In this document: positions 45,972 through 53,746 of the stretch, in pieces | How the letters are laid out: each line of letters opens with the position of its first letter | How positions within the stretch are numbered: position 1 is the stretch's first letter | NCBI GenBank assembly: GCA_035633115.1 | Contig: DASQFN010000073.1 | Coordinates: 27,172 to 91,171 of the forward strand | Direction of reading: 5' to 3' | Source of the DNA: Gemmatimonadaceae bacterium | Lineage (GTDB): Bacteria; Gemmatimonadota; Gemmatimonadetes; Gemmatimonadales; Gemmatimonadaceae | Length of the DNA: 64,000 bases | Notes under the pieces: generated by a model | Seen by the model: only the letters and a program-made list of their open reading frames with translations | Told to the model about the DNA's origin: nothing | The model's database searches: none | Position numbers and translations under genes: made by a program

Positions 45972-46523
45972 TTACCGCCCTTGCGCGAAGCCCGCGGCGC
46001 TCAGCATTGCCACCGTCGTCGGCAAAAAGAACAATCCTGTGCTGATGTCGGTTATCACCGCGAGCGCAGCGAATGTCGTAGCGATCGCCGCTTCGACGAC
46101 GCCACGATACCGATTCCGTTTCATAAGAAGCGGTAGTGCGACAATCGCCACCGGGAGGAATACGAAGAAGAAGGAGCTCATCTGCAGAAGGTCGCCGACA
46201 TCGTTCGGGACTCCCGGCGGGCTCAGATTCGGTGGCTCAAAGATGAATGGTGGCGCTCCCGCCGCCCCACGCGAGCCCGGCTCCGCCTGAAAGGTCACGG
46301 TGCTGCTGCTGTGCTGCATCAGCGGCAGAAACGCGAGAGCGGAGAATGCCACCGTCGTGAGCACCATCGCCATGAGCACTGATGAGAACTCATTCGAGGC
46401 GAGCCGCGTCTGAAGCTCCGCGACGCGGTGGCGTCCGCGATAATTCCAGCCAATCAGCAGAATTCCTGCGAGCACGAATACGAACGCGTAGGTTTTACCT
46501 GCTCCGGCGGCTGTCGTTACCAA
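45972..46523 (-). CDS. Four-helix membrane protein, unknown
   Basis: About 183 residues; the longest frame starts at TTG 46523 and no nearby ATG fits. Hydrophobic segments at about 10-26 (TYAFVFVLAGILLIGWNY), 47-68 (SVLMAMVLTTVAFSALAFLP), 115-135 (SSFFFVFLPVAIVALPLLMK) and 142-170, with a Pro-rich periplasmic-type loop (FEPPNLSPPGVPNDVGD) between helices 2 and 3. No family recognised and no conserved catalytic residues. Confidence 0.6.
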   Translation of the reverse strand: MVTTAAGAGKTYAFVFVLAGILLIGWNYRGRHRVAELQTRLASNEFSSVLMAMVLTTVAFSALAFLPLMQHSSSTVTFQAEPGSRGAAGAPPFIFEPPNLSPPGVPNDVGDLLQMSSFFFVFLPVAIVALPLLMKRNRYRGVVEAAIATTFAALAVITDISTGLFFLPTTVAMLSAAGFAQGR

Positions 46524-46557
46524 TCAGTGCCTCCCACTTCTCACCACGAGCTGACTG

Positions 46558-47532
46558 ATGAACCTTCGACTCGGCGTTTGCAAGCTCGTCCTCACTTCAC
46601 GTCGGCCCGCGATTCAATGTAGAGCGTCGCGCGTCGCGATGCTGCTGGCGGGGATTGCACTCTCGAGCGTCTCTGCCGCGGCGCAGCCCGATCCCTCCCA
46701 GGTAACAATAAAGGTGACACCGGTTGCCGCAGGCATCTACATGCTCGATGGCGGCGGCGCTGGCGGTAACATTGCCATATCTGTCGGGAATGACGACGTC
46801 TTCATGATCGACGATCAGTACGCACCACTGACTGCGAAGATCAGGGCGGCGATAGCGACGGTGAGCCCCAAGCCTGTCCGCTTTCTCCTGAACACGCATT
46901 GGCACGGCGATCACGTCGGCGGCAATGAGAATATGGCAGGCGCGGGCGCGATTATCGTCGCGCACGACAACACCCGCAAGCGCATGACGAAGGAGCAGTT
47001 CATCGCGGCGTTCAACATGAAAGTTCCACCCTCGCCCGCCGCCGCGCTTCCGATCGTCACGTTCTCAGAGAGCATGTCGCTCTACCTGAACGGCGACAGC
47101 GTGCGGGCCGTTCACTTCCGGAGTGCCCATACCGACGGGGACGTGGTGGTGACATTCGAGAAAGCCGACGTGGTTCACATGGGAGATATTTTTTTCAACG
47201 GTTTCTACCCGCTGGTTGATCTCGGGAGTGGCGGATCGGTCGATGGCATTATTGCCGCGGTTGACCAGGTGCTGTCGCGGACAACCGCGCGAACGAAGTT
47301 CATTCCGGGACACGGCCCGCTCGGAACCCGTGCTGATCTCGTCAGCTATAGAAACGCGGTAAAAGGGGTGCGGGACCGCGTGGCAGCGCTCATCGCACGT
47401 CGTCGGACTCTGGCACAGGTGGTCGCAGCAAAGCCGTCAGCGGCGTACGACTCGAAATGGGGCGGGGGGTTCCTCAAGCCGGATCAGTTCGTGACGATCC
47501 TCTACAGCGATCTATCCCGGCGCCGTCGCTGA
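46558..47532 (+). CDS. Exported metallo-beta-lactamase-fold hydrolase
   Basis: 324 residues from ATG 46558; the signal core MLLAGIALSSVSAAAQ begins at residue 28, so an internal start at 46639 is also possible. Zinc motif NTHWHGDHVGGN (His114, His116, Asp118, His119), then VHFRSAHTDGDVVVTF with the second-sphere His, and IPGHGPLGTRADLV with the last ligand His. This is the arrangement of the B3-like/quinoprotein-relay MBL group common in environmental bacteria. True beta-lactamase activity is possible but not predictable. Confidence 0.9.
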   Translation: MNLRLGVCKLVLTSRRPAIQCRASRVAMLLAGIALSSVSAAAQPDPSQVTIKVTPVAAGIYMLDGGGAGGNIAISVGNDDVFMIDDQYAPLTAKIRAAIATVSPKPVRFLLNTHWHGDHVGGNENMAGAGAIIVAHDNTRKRMTKEQFIAAFNMKVPPSPAAALPIVTFSESMSLYLNGDSVRAVHFRSAHTDGDVVVTFEKADVVHMGDIFFNGFYPLVDLGSGGSVDGIIAAVDQVLSRTTARTKFIPGHGPLGTRADLVSYRNAVKGVRDRVAALIARRRTLAQVVAAKPSAAYDSKWGGGFLKPDQFVTILYSDLSRRRR

Positions 47533-47627
47533 GATGCCAATGGGCCCGGCGTTTGCTCCCCAGACAGCCGAATATGAGCGATCGCGAGCTCGTGTAACCC
47601 GGGACGCCTGCGGCCCGTAAAGGTTTT

Positions 47628-48344
47628 ATGCAAGAAACAAATCAAAAGCAGACACCGAACCAGCCCCTCGCCCCCGGCACCCCCGACGCGCCGGCCGCTC
47701 CCATCACGATCACGACCCCTGGGCCCGGCGGAACTACTCAGACGCTCCCGATTCCTAAAACGAGCGCTGAGGTCCGCGACCTCCGAATCCAAAGGCAGGA
47801 GCTCTCTGAACAGCTCGCCAATGTCGCTTCACGCCGCCGCGCACTCTCCGAGGAGATACGGGTCGCGCCCGACGGTGCGAGCCGAACCGGGCTGGAGGAG
47901 CGCCTTCGTGTACTGGATCAGCGCATCCTGGGGTTCGAGAACGACATTTCCGGAATCAGCCGCCAGCTCGCATCGGCGCCGGCCGAGCTGATCGCGGAGA
48001 TCGAGAGCGAGAGCCCACCGTCAAGCGGAGGCGATTTCGAGGAAGGATTCTTTGCAGGCGGGTTTACGCTGTTGGGCGTGTTCGTCTTGGTCGCTGCCTA
48101 TCGGCGCTTTTTCCGGAAGCGCCGGGCCGGCGCGACTCCAGCCAACGTTCCGGCCAACTTTGCTGCTGAATCAGCGCAGCGACTCGAGCGCCTGGAGCAC
48201 GGAGTCGAAGCGATCGCAATAGAGGTCGAGCGCGTCTCGGAGGGGCAGCGATTTGTAACCAGGCTGCTTTCCGAGCAGGCGCCGGTGCTGGCGTCAAATC
48301 GTATTCCGCAGCCCGTAGCGGAGGCAAAAAGCGTCGAGCGGTAA
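47628..48344 (+). CDS. Coiled-coil, single-membrane-span protein, family A copy 2
   Basis: 238 residues, ATG with AAAGG nine bases upstream. Layout equals the gene at 3640-4332: Pro/Thr-rich N-terminus (about 1-45), coiled coil about 48-112 (LRIQRQELSEQLANVASRRR), one hydrophobic span about 143-160 (FFAGGFTLLGVFVLVAAYRR), then a second helix EVERVSEGQRFVTRLLSE. The coil also shares the SRTGLEERLRVLDQRI / GRTGIEQRITSLDERI phrase with copy 1. Function unknown; the conserved EGQRF closing helix is likely the interaction site. Confidence 0.72.
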   Translation: MQETNQKQTPNQPLAPGTPDAPAAPITITTPGPGGTTQTLPIPKTSAEVRDLRIQRQELSEQLANVASRRRALSEEIRVAPDGASRTGLEERLRVLDQRILGFENDISGISRQLASAPAELIAEIESESPPSSGGDFEEGFFAGGFTLLGVFVLVAAYRRFFRKRRAGATPANVPANFAAESAQRLERLEHGVEAIAIEVERVSEGQRFVTRLLSEQAPVLASNRIPQPVAEAKSVER

Positions 48345-48491
48345 GCCCGTCGTTGCGTGGGCCGCCGGTCGGGACGCATGAGGTGTCCGTCGGCATTCGC
48401 TAACAGGCGGAGACGCAGGACCCATGACGATCCTGCCCGCGCGAAGATCTGAACTAAAAGCGTCGAAGCAACGCCGAAGTCGGGGTCGTTA

Positions 48492-48575
48492 TGCTCGGGG
48501 CGGGGCTCGAACCCGCATGGGGTTTCCCCCAAGGGATTTTAAGTCCCTTGCGTCTACCAGTTTCGCCACCCGAGC
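48492..48575 (-). tRNA. tRNA-Leu (anticodon UAA)
   Basis: Read on the minus strand from 48575: acceptor GCTCGGG pairs with CCCGAGC (48499-48493), discriminator A at 48492, no encoded CCA. D-arm GGCGAAACTGGTAGACGC, anticodon stem AGGGA/TCCCT with loop CTTAAAA (anticodon TAA), long class II variable arm TTGGGGGAAACCCCAT, and T-arm GCGGGTTCGAGCCCCGC. The long variable arm and U8/GG-G patterns mark it as leucine. 84 bases. Confidence 0.95.
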
Positions 48576-48592
48576 GGCGCATGTGATCTCGT

Positions 48593-48621
48593 AAGGTAGA
48601 CGCCGCACTCCGTCGCTTCAA
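48593..48621 (-). promoter_or_regulatory. Candidate promoter for tRNA-Leu
   Basis: On the minus strand, TTGAAG (48621-48616) and TACCTT (48598-48593) are separated by 17 bases, with a predicted start about ten bases before the mature tRNA. The -10 matches the consensus at only three positions, so this is tentative. Confidence 0.4.
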
Positions 48622-48723
48622 CAGTCTGCGGCTGCACTGCTGACTCGAGCGGGCATCGATTCAATTGAAATCTCCGACGGCGGTGGTAACTTCACGAGCG
48701 ACGCCTCGTCTCCACATTTCCAA

Positions 48724-49149
48724 TTGGATTCCGTGACCGATCTGTTCTTCTCAGCCGCAGCTTTTCTGTGCCTGGATCAGTGGAGCAAGAGGGTGGTCGA
48801 GGTCCACGTTGCAGATCGATCCATCGAGTGGAGACTGGGTCTGCGCCTGAGGCGTGTAAGCAGTGCGAGGACGTTCTACAAGCGCCAGCTGGTTCCTGGC
48901 TTCCTCGCCCTTGTCTGGCTTGCCGCCCTCGGCTCAGCACTCCTCCTCTACGGTTCGGGCCAGGGTTTCCAAAGTCGCGCAGCGCTGATCGCGCTTGGTG
49001 CCGCGTTCGGCGGAGCAGCGGGAAACCTTCTCGACATTCTGCGGTTTCGCGCCATTTCCGATTTCATCGATTTCCGCTGGTGGCCGGCCTTCAATCTGGC
49101 GGACGCGCTCATCATCGGTGGGTTGCTCGTCGCCTTCTCGCTGCCCTGA
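48724..49149 (+). CDS. Signal peptidase II (LspA)-like membrane protein
   Basis: About 141 residues from TTG 48724 (GTG 48733 equally possible). Four hydrophobic helices. Key LspA positions are kept: CLDQWSKR (motif DQxxK, Asp18), GGAAGNLLDILRF, ISDFIDF with Asp113 and FNLADALIIGG with Asp127, the two catalytic aspartates. The central NxGAAF segment of normal LspA is absent; the corresponding loop is basic (RLRRVSSARTFYKRQ). So it is a divergent member whose substrate may differ from standard prolipoproteins. First gene of a four-gene operon, seven bases before the Lgt-like gene. Confidence 0.72.
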   Translation: MDSVTDLFFSAAAFLCLDQWSKRVVEVHVADRSIEWRLGLRLRRVSSARTFYKRQLVPGFLALVWLAALGSALLLYGSGQGFQSRAALIALGAAFGGAAGNLLDILRFRAISDFIDFRWWPAFNLADALIIGGLLVAFSLP

Positions 49150-49156
49150 GGAAATC

Positions 49157-49894
49157 ATGAGGCGGGTCATGTTCACCTGGCGTGGATTCACGGTCCACAG
49201 CTACCCCGCGATGCAGTACGTCGGTCTGGTTGCAGGAGTCTTTGCTGCCAATGCCGCCGCCTACTCGGCCAACATCGATCCGTTCCGGACGTTCGTCGCA
49301 ACTTGCATTCTGCTCTTTCCAGCGCTCGCCGGTGCGAGGCTCCTCTTTGTAGCCTCTCACTGGTCGGTTTACAGACAGAATCGTTCGCGCATCTGGAATC
49401 GGAACGAAGGGGGCGCGGGTCAGTACGGAGGTCTTCTGCTGGCCGTTCCGCTGTCCGTTCCCCTCCTCCACGCGCTGGATCTGCCGTTCGGTCCCTTCTG
49501 GGACGTCTCGATGTTCACGATTCTGGTCGGCATGATCTTCACTCGCGTCGGCTGCCTTCTCAACGGTTGCTGCGGGGGGCGTGCGACAACCTCGTGGTTC
49601 AGCATGTACCTCCCCGACGTCCGCGGCGTGTGGGAGCGACGAATCCCTACGCAGCTACTGGAGGCGGCGTGGGCTGTGATTCTGCTGGCGGCGGCAATCG
49701 CGATCTGGCCACATCTCCCTTTCCCGGGCGCTCTGTTGCTCCTGGTGAGCTCGGGCTATGCCGGCGGACGACTTGTACTGGAATCCACGCGCGCATCAAT
49801 GCGGCACGGAGAGAGATTCACGCTTCACCACGCGGTTTCGCTGCTGATAATCGCGCTTTCAGTCGCCGCGATCACCATCCGCGGTCCCGAATAA
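49157..49894 (+). CDS. Prolipoprotein diacylglyceryl transferase (Lgt)-like membrane protein
   Basis: 245 residues from ATG 49157, preceded by GAGGA. Seven hydrophobic segments. Lgt-type motifs: FPALAGARLLFV, QYGGLLLAVP (the HGG of E. coli Lgt is YGG here), FTRVGCLLNGCCGGR (about 128-142, counterpart of the GRxGNFxNxE signature, with Cys-rich NGCC), RRIPTQLLEA and GGRLVLESTR near the end. It is clearly of the Lgt superfamily but of the divergent NGCC subgroup rather than the housekeeping enzyme. Together with the LspA-like gene it forms a paired lipoprotein-processing module. Confidence 0.78.
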   Translation: MRRVMFTWRGFTVHSYPAMQYVGLVAGVFAANAAAYSANIDPFRTFVATCILLFPALAGARLLFVASHWSVYRQNRSRIWNRNEGGAGQYGGLLLAVPLSVPLLHALDLPFGPFWDVSMFTILVGMIFTRVGCLLNGCCGGRATTSWFSMYLPDVRGVWERRIPTQLLEAAWAVILLAAAIAIWPHLPFPGALLLLVSSGYAGGRLVLESTRASMRHGERFTLHHAVSLLIIALSVAAITIRGPE

Positions 49895-49907
49895 CAGGAG
49901 GAATCCG

Positions 49908-52730
49908 ATGCCGAATCCGCTGACAGGTGACTTCGACATAGTTGCGCAGTTTTCCATCCCGGTCGTGAACCGGCTGCTCGCCGCGATGCATCGGATCGAG
50001 AGATTTCCCCACTCGTTGACGGTCCGCGTCAACGACGATCCTCCGCCCGGTTCACGATTCGACATGCCCACCCTGGTCGGTGTCATGGACGCCTACGGCG
50101 ACGCGACTTCCGATCACGATCGCATTCCTCCTCCCGTCGCGTTTCCGCCCCCACGCGGGCTGGGAGGGTTTCATGCCGGAGTCGATTCGGTAGTGAACGC
50201 GAACATAGCCGGTGTGAACCTTGAGCCGCTCACTCCCAGCCGGCTGCAAGGTCGTGCGCAAGTTCAAATTTCTCCTCCAACGATGGAGATCGCCCACCCG
50301 TCGGGCAGCCAGGTTACTGTGCGCCTCGGCCTCATGTGCAGGTACTTTCCCGATCCGAACACAAATCCGGCAGCCGAATTCGTTCGCGGTGAGTTAGTGA
50401 TTACGGCGCCGGTGAGCACTGCCGCGTCACAGGTGGCGAACGTCGTCGCTATCGACATCAAGGCCAACACGGCACAGATCAGTTTCGCGCTCCAGTGGTC
50501 GAGTCGTCCTCTCACCGCAGAGGATCGGGCGGGGATCGATCTGGTGCTGCGCAACGCGTTGAAGACGAGCTTTCTGCCAGCCAATATCACGCTTCCCTCG
50601 AACATTGCGCACGCACAATTCAAGACGTTTTCCGGCGCAAGCAGCGCAGTCGCGGTAATGCTCGACGTGGCGATGCATCCACCGGCCGGGTCAGGGCCTG
50701 TGATGTCCGATGCGCTGATGCCCGAGGTGGTGATAGCTGACGGCGGGATGCTCGACGTTGCGTCCTCCGACACCGAATCGCCCGCCGGGGACCCAGCGAC
50801 TGTGAATCAGGTCTTTCTCGCGGGCATCGACGATTTCGCCTTCGCGGTGAGCAGTGACTTCGTGCGCCAATCGTTCGCGCCCGCCCTCAAGAGGATCCGC
50901 GAAACGCCCGTCGAGCCTGTCTCGTTTCCCGTCAACGGCTTGGTTTACACCTGGCACGTGACATACACCATCGCGCTGAACGACGTGGCGTTCGATCTCG
51001 AGACCGGCAAGATGGTCCTTACGATGCGCGGGCGCGCGAGTACCGGGTCATGGACGCCCAACTTCGATTTTACGGCCCGTCAGGAGTTTGGGCTCACTGC
51101 GAATGGCGCAACCGCCGAGCTCGCAGTTGGGGACCTGAAGTTCGAAACGTCGAGCTGGATGGTCAATTCATGGATGTGGCTGGTTGATCTATTCACGGGC
51201 CGAGCGAAGAAAAGCTTCGAGGAGATGCGTAACAATGCCCTCCGAGACGGTAATGCCCGTGAAGCTGTGAGAGAGATGCTGAACGCTGACGCCAATCTCG
51301 GAGGCTTTTTAAGGTCGCTGCTGAGTCCGGCGGCGGGCAAGCCGCCGTTGAATCGACAGCCATACGGCCTCGCGTATGCATCGGCCGAGATTCGTGCATC
51401 GGGAATAGTCCTCCACGGCAACCTCTCAGTACTCCGGTGGCTGCCGCCACGCGTGGAGTTTGAGCCAATTCCAGCGAGCGTGCAGGCGGGAGGTGGAATC
51501 CATGGCGCAGGGGGCATGCTCACGAGAGGGTCCGATTATTCCGCGCTCAAGAGCTGGATTCCGGGCGGCAGGATTCAGCAATTCGAGTGGAAATCGGAGG
51601 GGCAATCGGGAGCCGGCCACATCGATGAGAACAGGTTCGTGCGAATCTCTCCGCCGATTGTTGACCTCGATGTCGCCGAGTCCGCGAACCTGGTCTCCGG
51701 TTATTCGCCGTTGTGCCTGACAATTCGCGGAACGCGGCTTTCCTCGCGCGGTCTGGTGCGCAGCGAAGCAGTCGAGGCGACGGTTTGCGGCTACAACAGA
51801 TTCCCGATCGTCGGTGGCGCGTTCTCTCCGGACGAACTGCTTCCAACGATTGCGCTGACGCGTCCGGGACGGGACGGGGCTGTCGAGATCACCGGCTATG
51901 CGACCGCTGGCGCGGATGCGACAGGAAGTGCCACACCGAACCTGATTGTTCACTTCCCCGATGAAAGCAGTGCGAGCAGGCTGGATGTGATTCCCGAGGC
52001 ATTGAGAGAGAGCGAACGACGTGATGCCGCCACAGCGATTCTCGTCGTGATGGATCCCGAGCAGATCGGCAGAACCCGTTACGTATCCGGAATCACTTAC
52101 GCGCCGAGCGATGACGGAGCGTGGGAGCGACGGTTCGATGTGAGCGGCTCGCGCGGCCCTGTGACGATTGTCGTCGATGCCGCCGGGAAGGTGGTTTGGA
52201 AGCAGGAGGGAAACCTCGACAGCCGAACGCTCGCCGATGCGCTCAGCAAGCTCCTCGTCGCACGCAAGCCGGTCGCATCCGAAATGGGGCCGGCCAGCGT
52301 GAGAATCGGTCAGCCACCGCCGAATTTCCTCCTGGAGCACGCGCCCGGCCAGGAGATCACCCTGCGCAAGCTGACGGGACGTCCGGCCGTCCTCGTTTTC
52401 TGGCGAAGCTCGTCGAAACCAAGCATCGAAGCGATACACGATCTCGAGAGTGCGACAGACCAACGCGCCAGGCTTGTGCTGGCCGTCAACGACGGTGAAG
52501 AACCGTCAATCGCCCGCCGCAGCGCGGTGGACGCGGGATTGTCGGCGACTGTGGTAACGGATCCGAACCGGCGCATCTCTCGGGCTTATGGTGTTACGAT
52601 CTGGCCGACGATCATTGAGGTAGACGCGCTCGGGATCGTGAGAACAGTCCGTTACGGGCGCGATCCGGTGAGTGACCCCGCGACTCAGTCCGACAAACAC
52701 AACGTCTCGCAGAGGAGCAGCACATCATGA
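49908..52730 (+). CDS. 940-residue protein: large beta-rich region plus cysteine-less thioredoxin-fold end
   Basis: Perfect AGGAGGA ribosome site at 49893-49899. There is no signal peptide. Residues 1-650 are beta-rich with no family I recognise (FDIVAQFSIPVVNRLLAAMH at the start; lipid-binding tubular folds are one possibility). Residues about 690-785 look like an incomplete thioredoxin fold (GPVTIVVDAAGKVVWKQEGN). Residues about 795-920 follow TlpA/AhpC-type domains (PPNFLLEHAPGQEITLRKLT, VLVFWRSSSKPS, VTIWPTIIEVDALGIVRTV), but the redox CxxC is S836-K-P-S839, so no disulfide chemistry is expected. The C-terminus is a polar tail. Third gene of the LspA/Lgt-like operon. Confidence 0.75.
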   Translation: MPNPLTGDFDIVAQFSIPVVNRLLAAMHRIERFPHSLTVRVNDDPPPGSRFDMPTLVGVMDAYGDATSDHDRIPPPVAFPPPRGLGGFHAGVDSVVNANIAGVNLEPLTPSRLQGRAQVQISPPTMEIAHPSGSQVTVRLGLMCRYFPDPNTNPAAEFVRGELVITAPVSTAASQVANVVAIDIKANTAQISFALQWSSRPLTAEDRAGIDLVLRNALKTSFLPANITLPSNIAHAQFKTFSGASSAVAVMLDVAMHPPAGSGPVMSDALMPEVVIADGGMLDVASSDTESPAGDPATVNQVFLAGIDDFAFAVSSDFVRQSFAPALKRIRETPVEPVSFPVNGLVYTWHVTYTIALNDVAFDLETGKMVLTMRGRASTGSWTPNFDFTARQEFGLTANGATAELAVGDLKFETSSWMVNSWMWLVDLFTGRAKKSFEEMRNNALRDGNAREAVREMLNADANLGGFLRSLLSPAAGKPPLNRQPYGLAYASAEIRASGIVLHGNLSVLRWLPPRVEFEPIPASVQAGGGIHGAGGMLTRGSDYSALKSWIPGGRIQQFEWKSEGQSGAGHIDENRFVRISPPIVDLDVAESANLVSGYSPLCLTIRGTRLSSRGLVRSEAVEATVCGYNRFPIVGGAFSPDELLPTIALTRPGRDGAVEITGYATAGADATGSATPNLIVHFPDESSASRLDVIPEALRESERRDAATAILVVMDPEQIGRTRYVSGITYAPSDDGAWERRFDVSGSRGPVTIVVDAAGKVVWKQEGNLDSRTLADALSKLLVARKPVASEMGPASVRIGQPPPNFLLEHAPGQEITLRKLTGRPAVLVFWRSSSKPSIEAIHDLESATDQRARLVLAVNDGEEPSIARRSAVDAGLSATVVTDPNRRISRAYGVTIWPTIIEVDALGIVRTVRYGRDPVSDPATQSDKHNVSQRSSTS

Positions 52731-53638
52731 ACGACGCTTATCTGTTGCTGACTCCAATTCTGATGCTGCTGGTTGTCGGACTGGTCGGGTTCGTCGGATG
52801 CGATCTCCTGTTTGGACTCGACGAGGTTCCCACGCCGGCGGACGCGCCCACCGGATTCCAGGCGACCGCCGGTAATCGCCGGGTCGACCTCATGTGGGAC
52901 GCCTATGCCGGAGCCTCGGCGTACGAGATAAAGTGGCGGGACACCGACGGTAACTCAGGCACGTTTTCGGTGGCGGGCGGCGAGACTACTTACCCGCACC
53001 CGTTTCTCACCAACGGCGTGGAGGTTTTCTACACGCTCACGGCCACCGTTTCGGGCAAGCCCTCCTACGCGACTCAGGAGGTCTCAGCCATCCCGGGCAT
53101 CGGCGTCGTCATTTCGTTTGTGGAGCAGAAGTTCAACGGATCGAACCGGAACAACTTCGACGGTTGGGTCGGGATGGGCATTCGGGTGGGCGCCGCCGAC
53201 CTGAGTGTGGTGAGCCTCGGTCGCTGGTTCTTTCCTGGCGACCCTAACGTCATGCCCCCTCTGCCTCGCAACACGGCTACGCATGAAGTGAAGATCGTCG
53301 ATCGAGGAACCGGCATTGATGTGCTGGCAGCGAGCGTGGATGTCGACATCTCGGCCGCCGACCCAACCGCACCCGGCTTCGACGGATTCGTGTATGCGAC
53401 CCTGCAGCCTGATCCCATCACTCTTTTGCGTAACGGCGAGTACTACATCGTAAGTCGCGAGGTGAACAGCGGAGACGTGTTTCTCAACGCTGACACGCGA
53501 ATCACCATCACCAATGCGACAGACGCGACGCTTCAATATTCCGTGTACGGCGACGTTGCCGGAGCGTACGCCGAGGCTGCGTCGACGACGAACGTGTACG
53601 GACCGGTAAACTTTCTCTACCAAGTAATGCCACCTTAA
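52727..53638 (+). CDS. Putative lipoprotein with FN3 domain and DUF4082-like region
   Basis: 303 residues; ATG overlaps the previous stop (ATGA). N-terminus is a hydrophobic signal ending GFVGC (Cys25; Phe at -3 makes the lipobox unusual). Residues about 35-120 form a fibronectin type III domain (APTGFQATAGNRRVDLMWDA, YEIKWRDTDGNSGTF, VFYTLTATVSGKPSYAT). Residues about 125-260 resemble DUF4082-type cell-surface beta domains (VVSLGRWFFPGD, HEVKIVDRGTGIDVLAASVD, LLRNGEYYIVSREV). Probably an exported surface lipoprotein and a natural candidate substrate for the LspA/Lgt-like pair. Confidence 0.72.
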   Translation: MNDAYLLLTPILMLLVVGLVGFVGCDLLFGLDEVPTPADAPTGFQATAGNRRVDLMWDAYAGASAYEIKWRDTDGNSGTFSVAGGETTYPHPFLTNGVEVFYTLTATVSGKPSYATQEVSAIPGIGVVISFVEQKFNGSNRNNFDGWVGMGIRVGAADLSVVSLGRWFFPGDPNVMPPLPRNTATHEVKIVDRGTGIDVLAASVDVDISAADPTAPGFDGFVYATLQPDPITLLRNGEYYIVSREVNSGDVFLNADTRITITNATDATLQYSVYGDVAGAYAEAASTTNVYGPVNFLYQVMPP

Positions 53639-53653
53639 ACGGGTCGCGTAGGT

Positions 53654-53735
53654 CCTGGCACCCAGCGCGCACGGCGCAACACACTGAGGCGCGAGGACGC
53701 CGGATAACGCGGCGTCGCCGCCGTTCCCGAGCACG
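53654..53735 (-). pseudogene. Decayed duplicate of the 3' end of the adjacent glycosidase-like gene
   Basis: Just past the stop of the gene at 53747-55549, the minus strand again reads GNGGDAALSG (about 53735-53700), the same ten residues as in that gene's C-terminus, followed after a frame slip by an AVRAG-like stretch aligning with AVHALG. The DNA has diverged at many third positions, so this is an old partial copy, probably the tail of a deleted paralogue. Confidence 0.45.
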
Positions 53736-53746
53736 CGGCCAGTTTA

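Noticed and set aside
45972..46523. Plus-strand frame (45961-46290) as a gene after the Rad52-like gene
   Set aside because: It begins inside the terminator stem and lacks a ribosome site; the minus-strand frame has four coherent membrane helices.
48404..48443. Imperfect hairpin downstream of tRNA-Leu as its terminator
   Set aside because: Arms CAGGA/TCCTG-like pair only partly and no T run follows on the tRNA strand.
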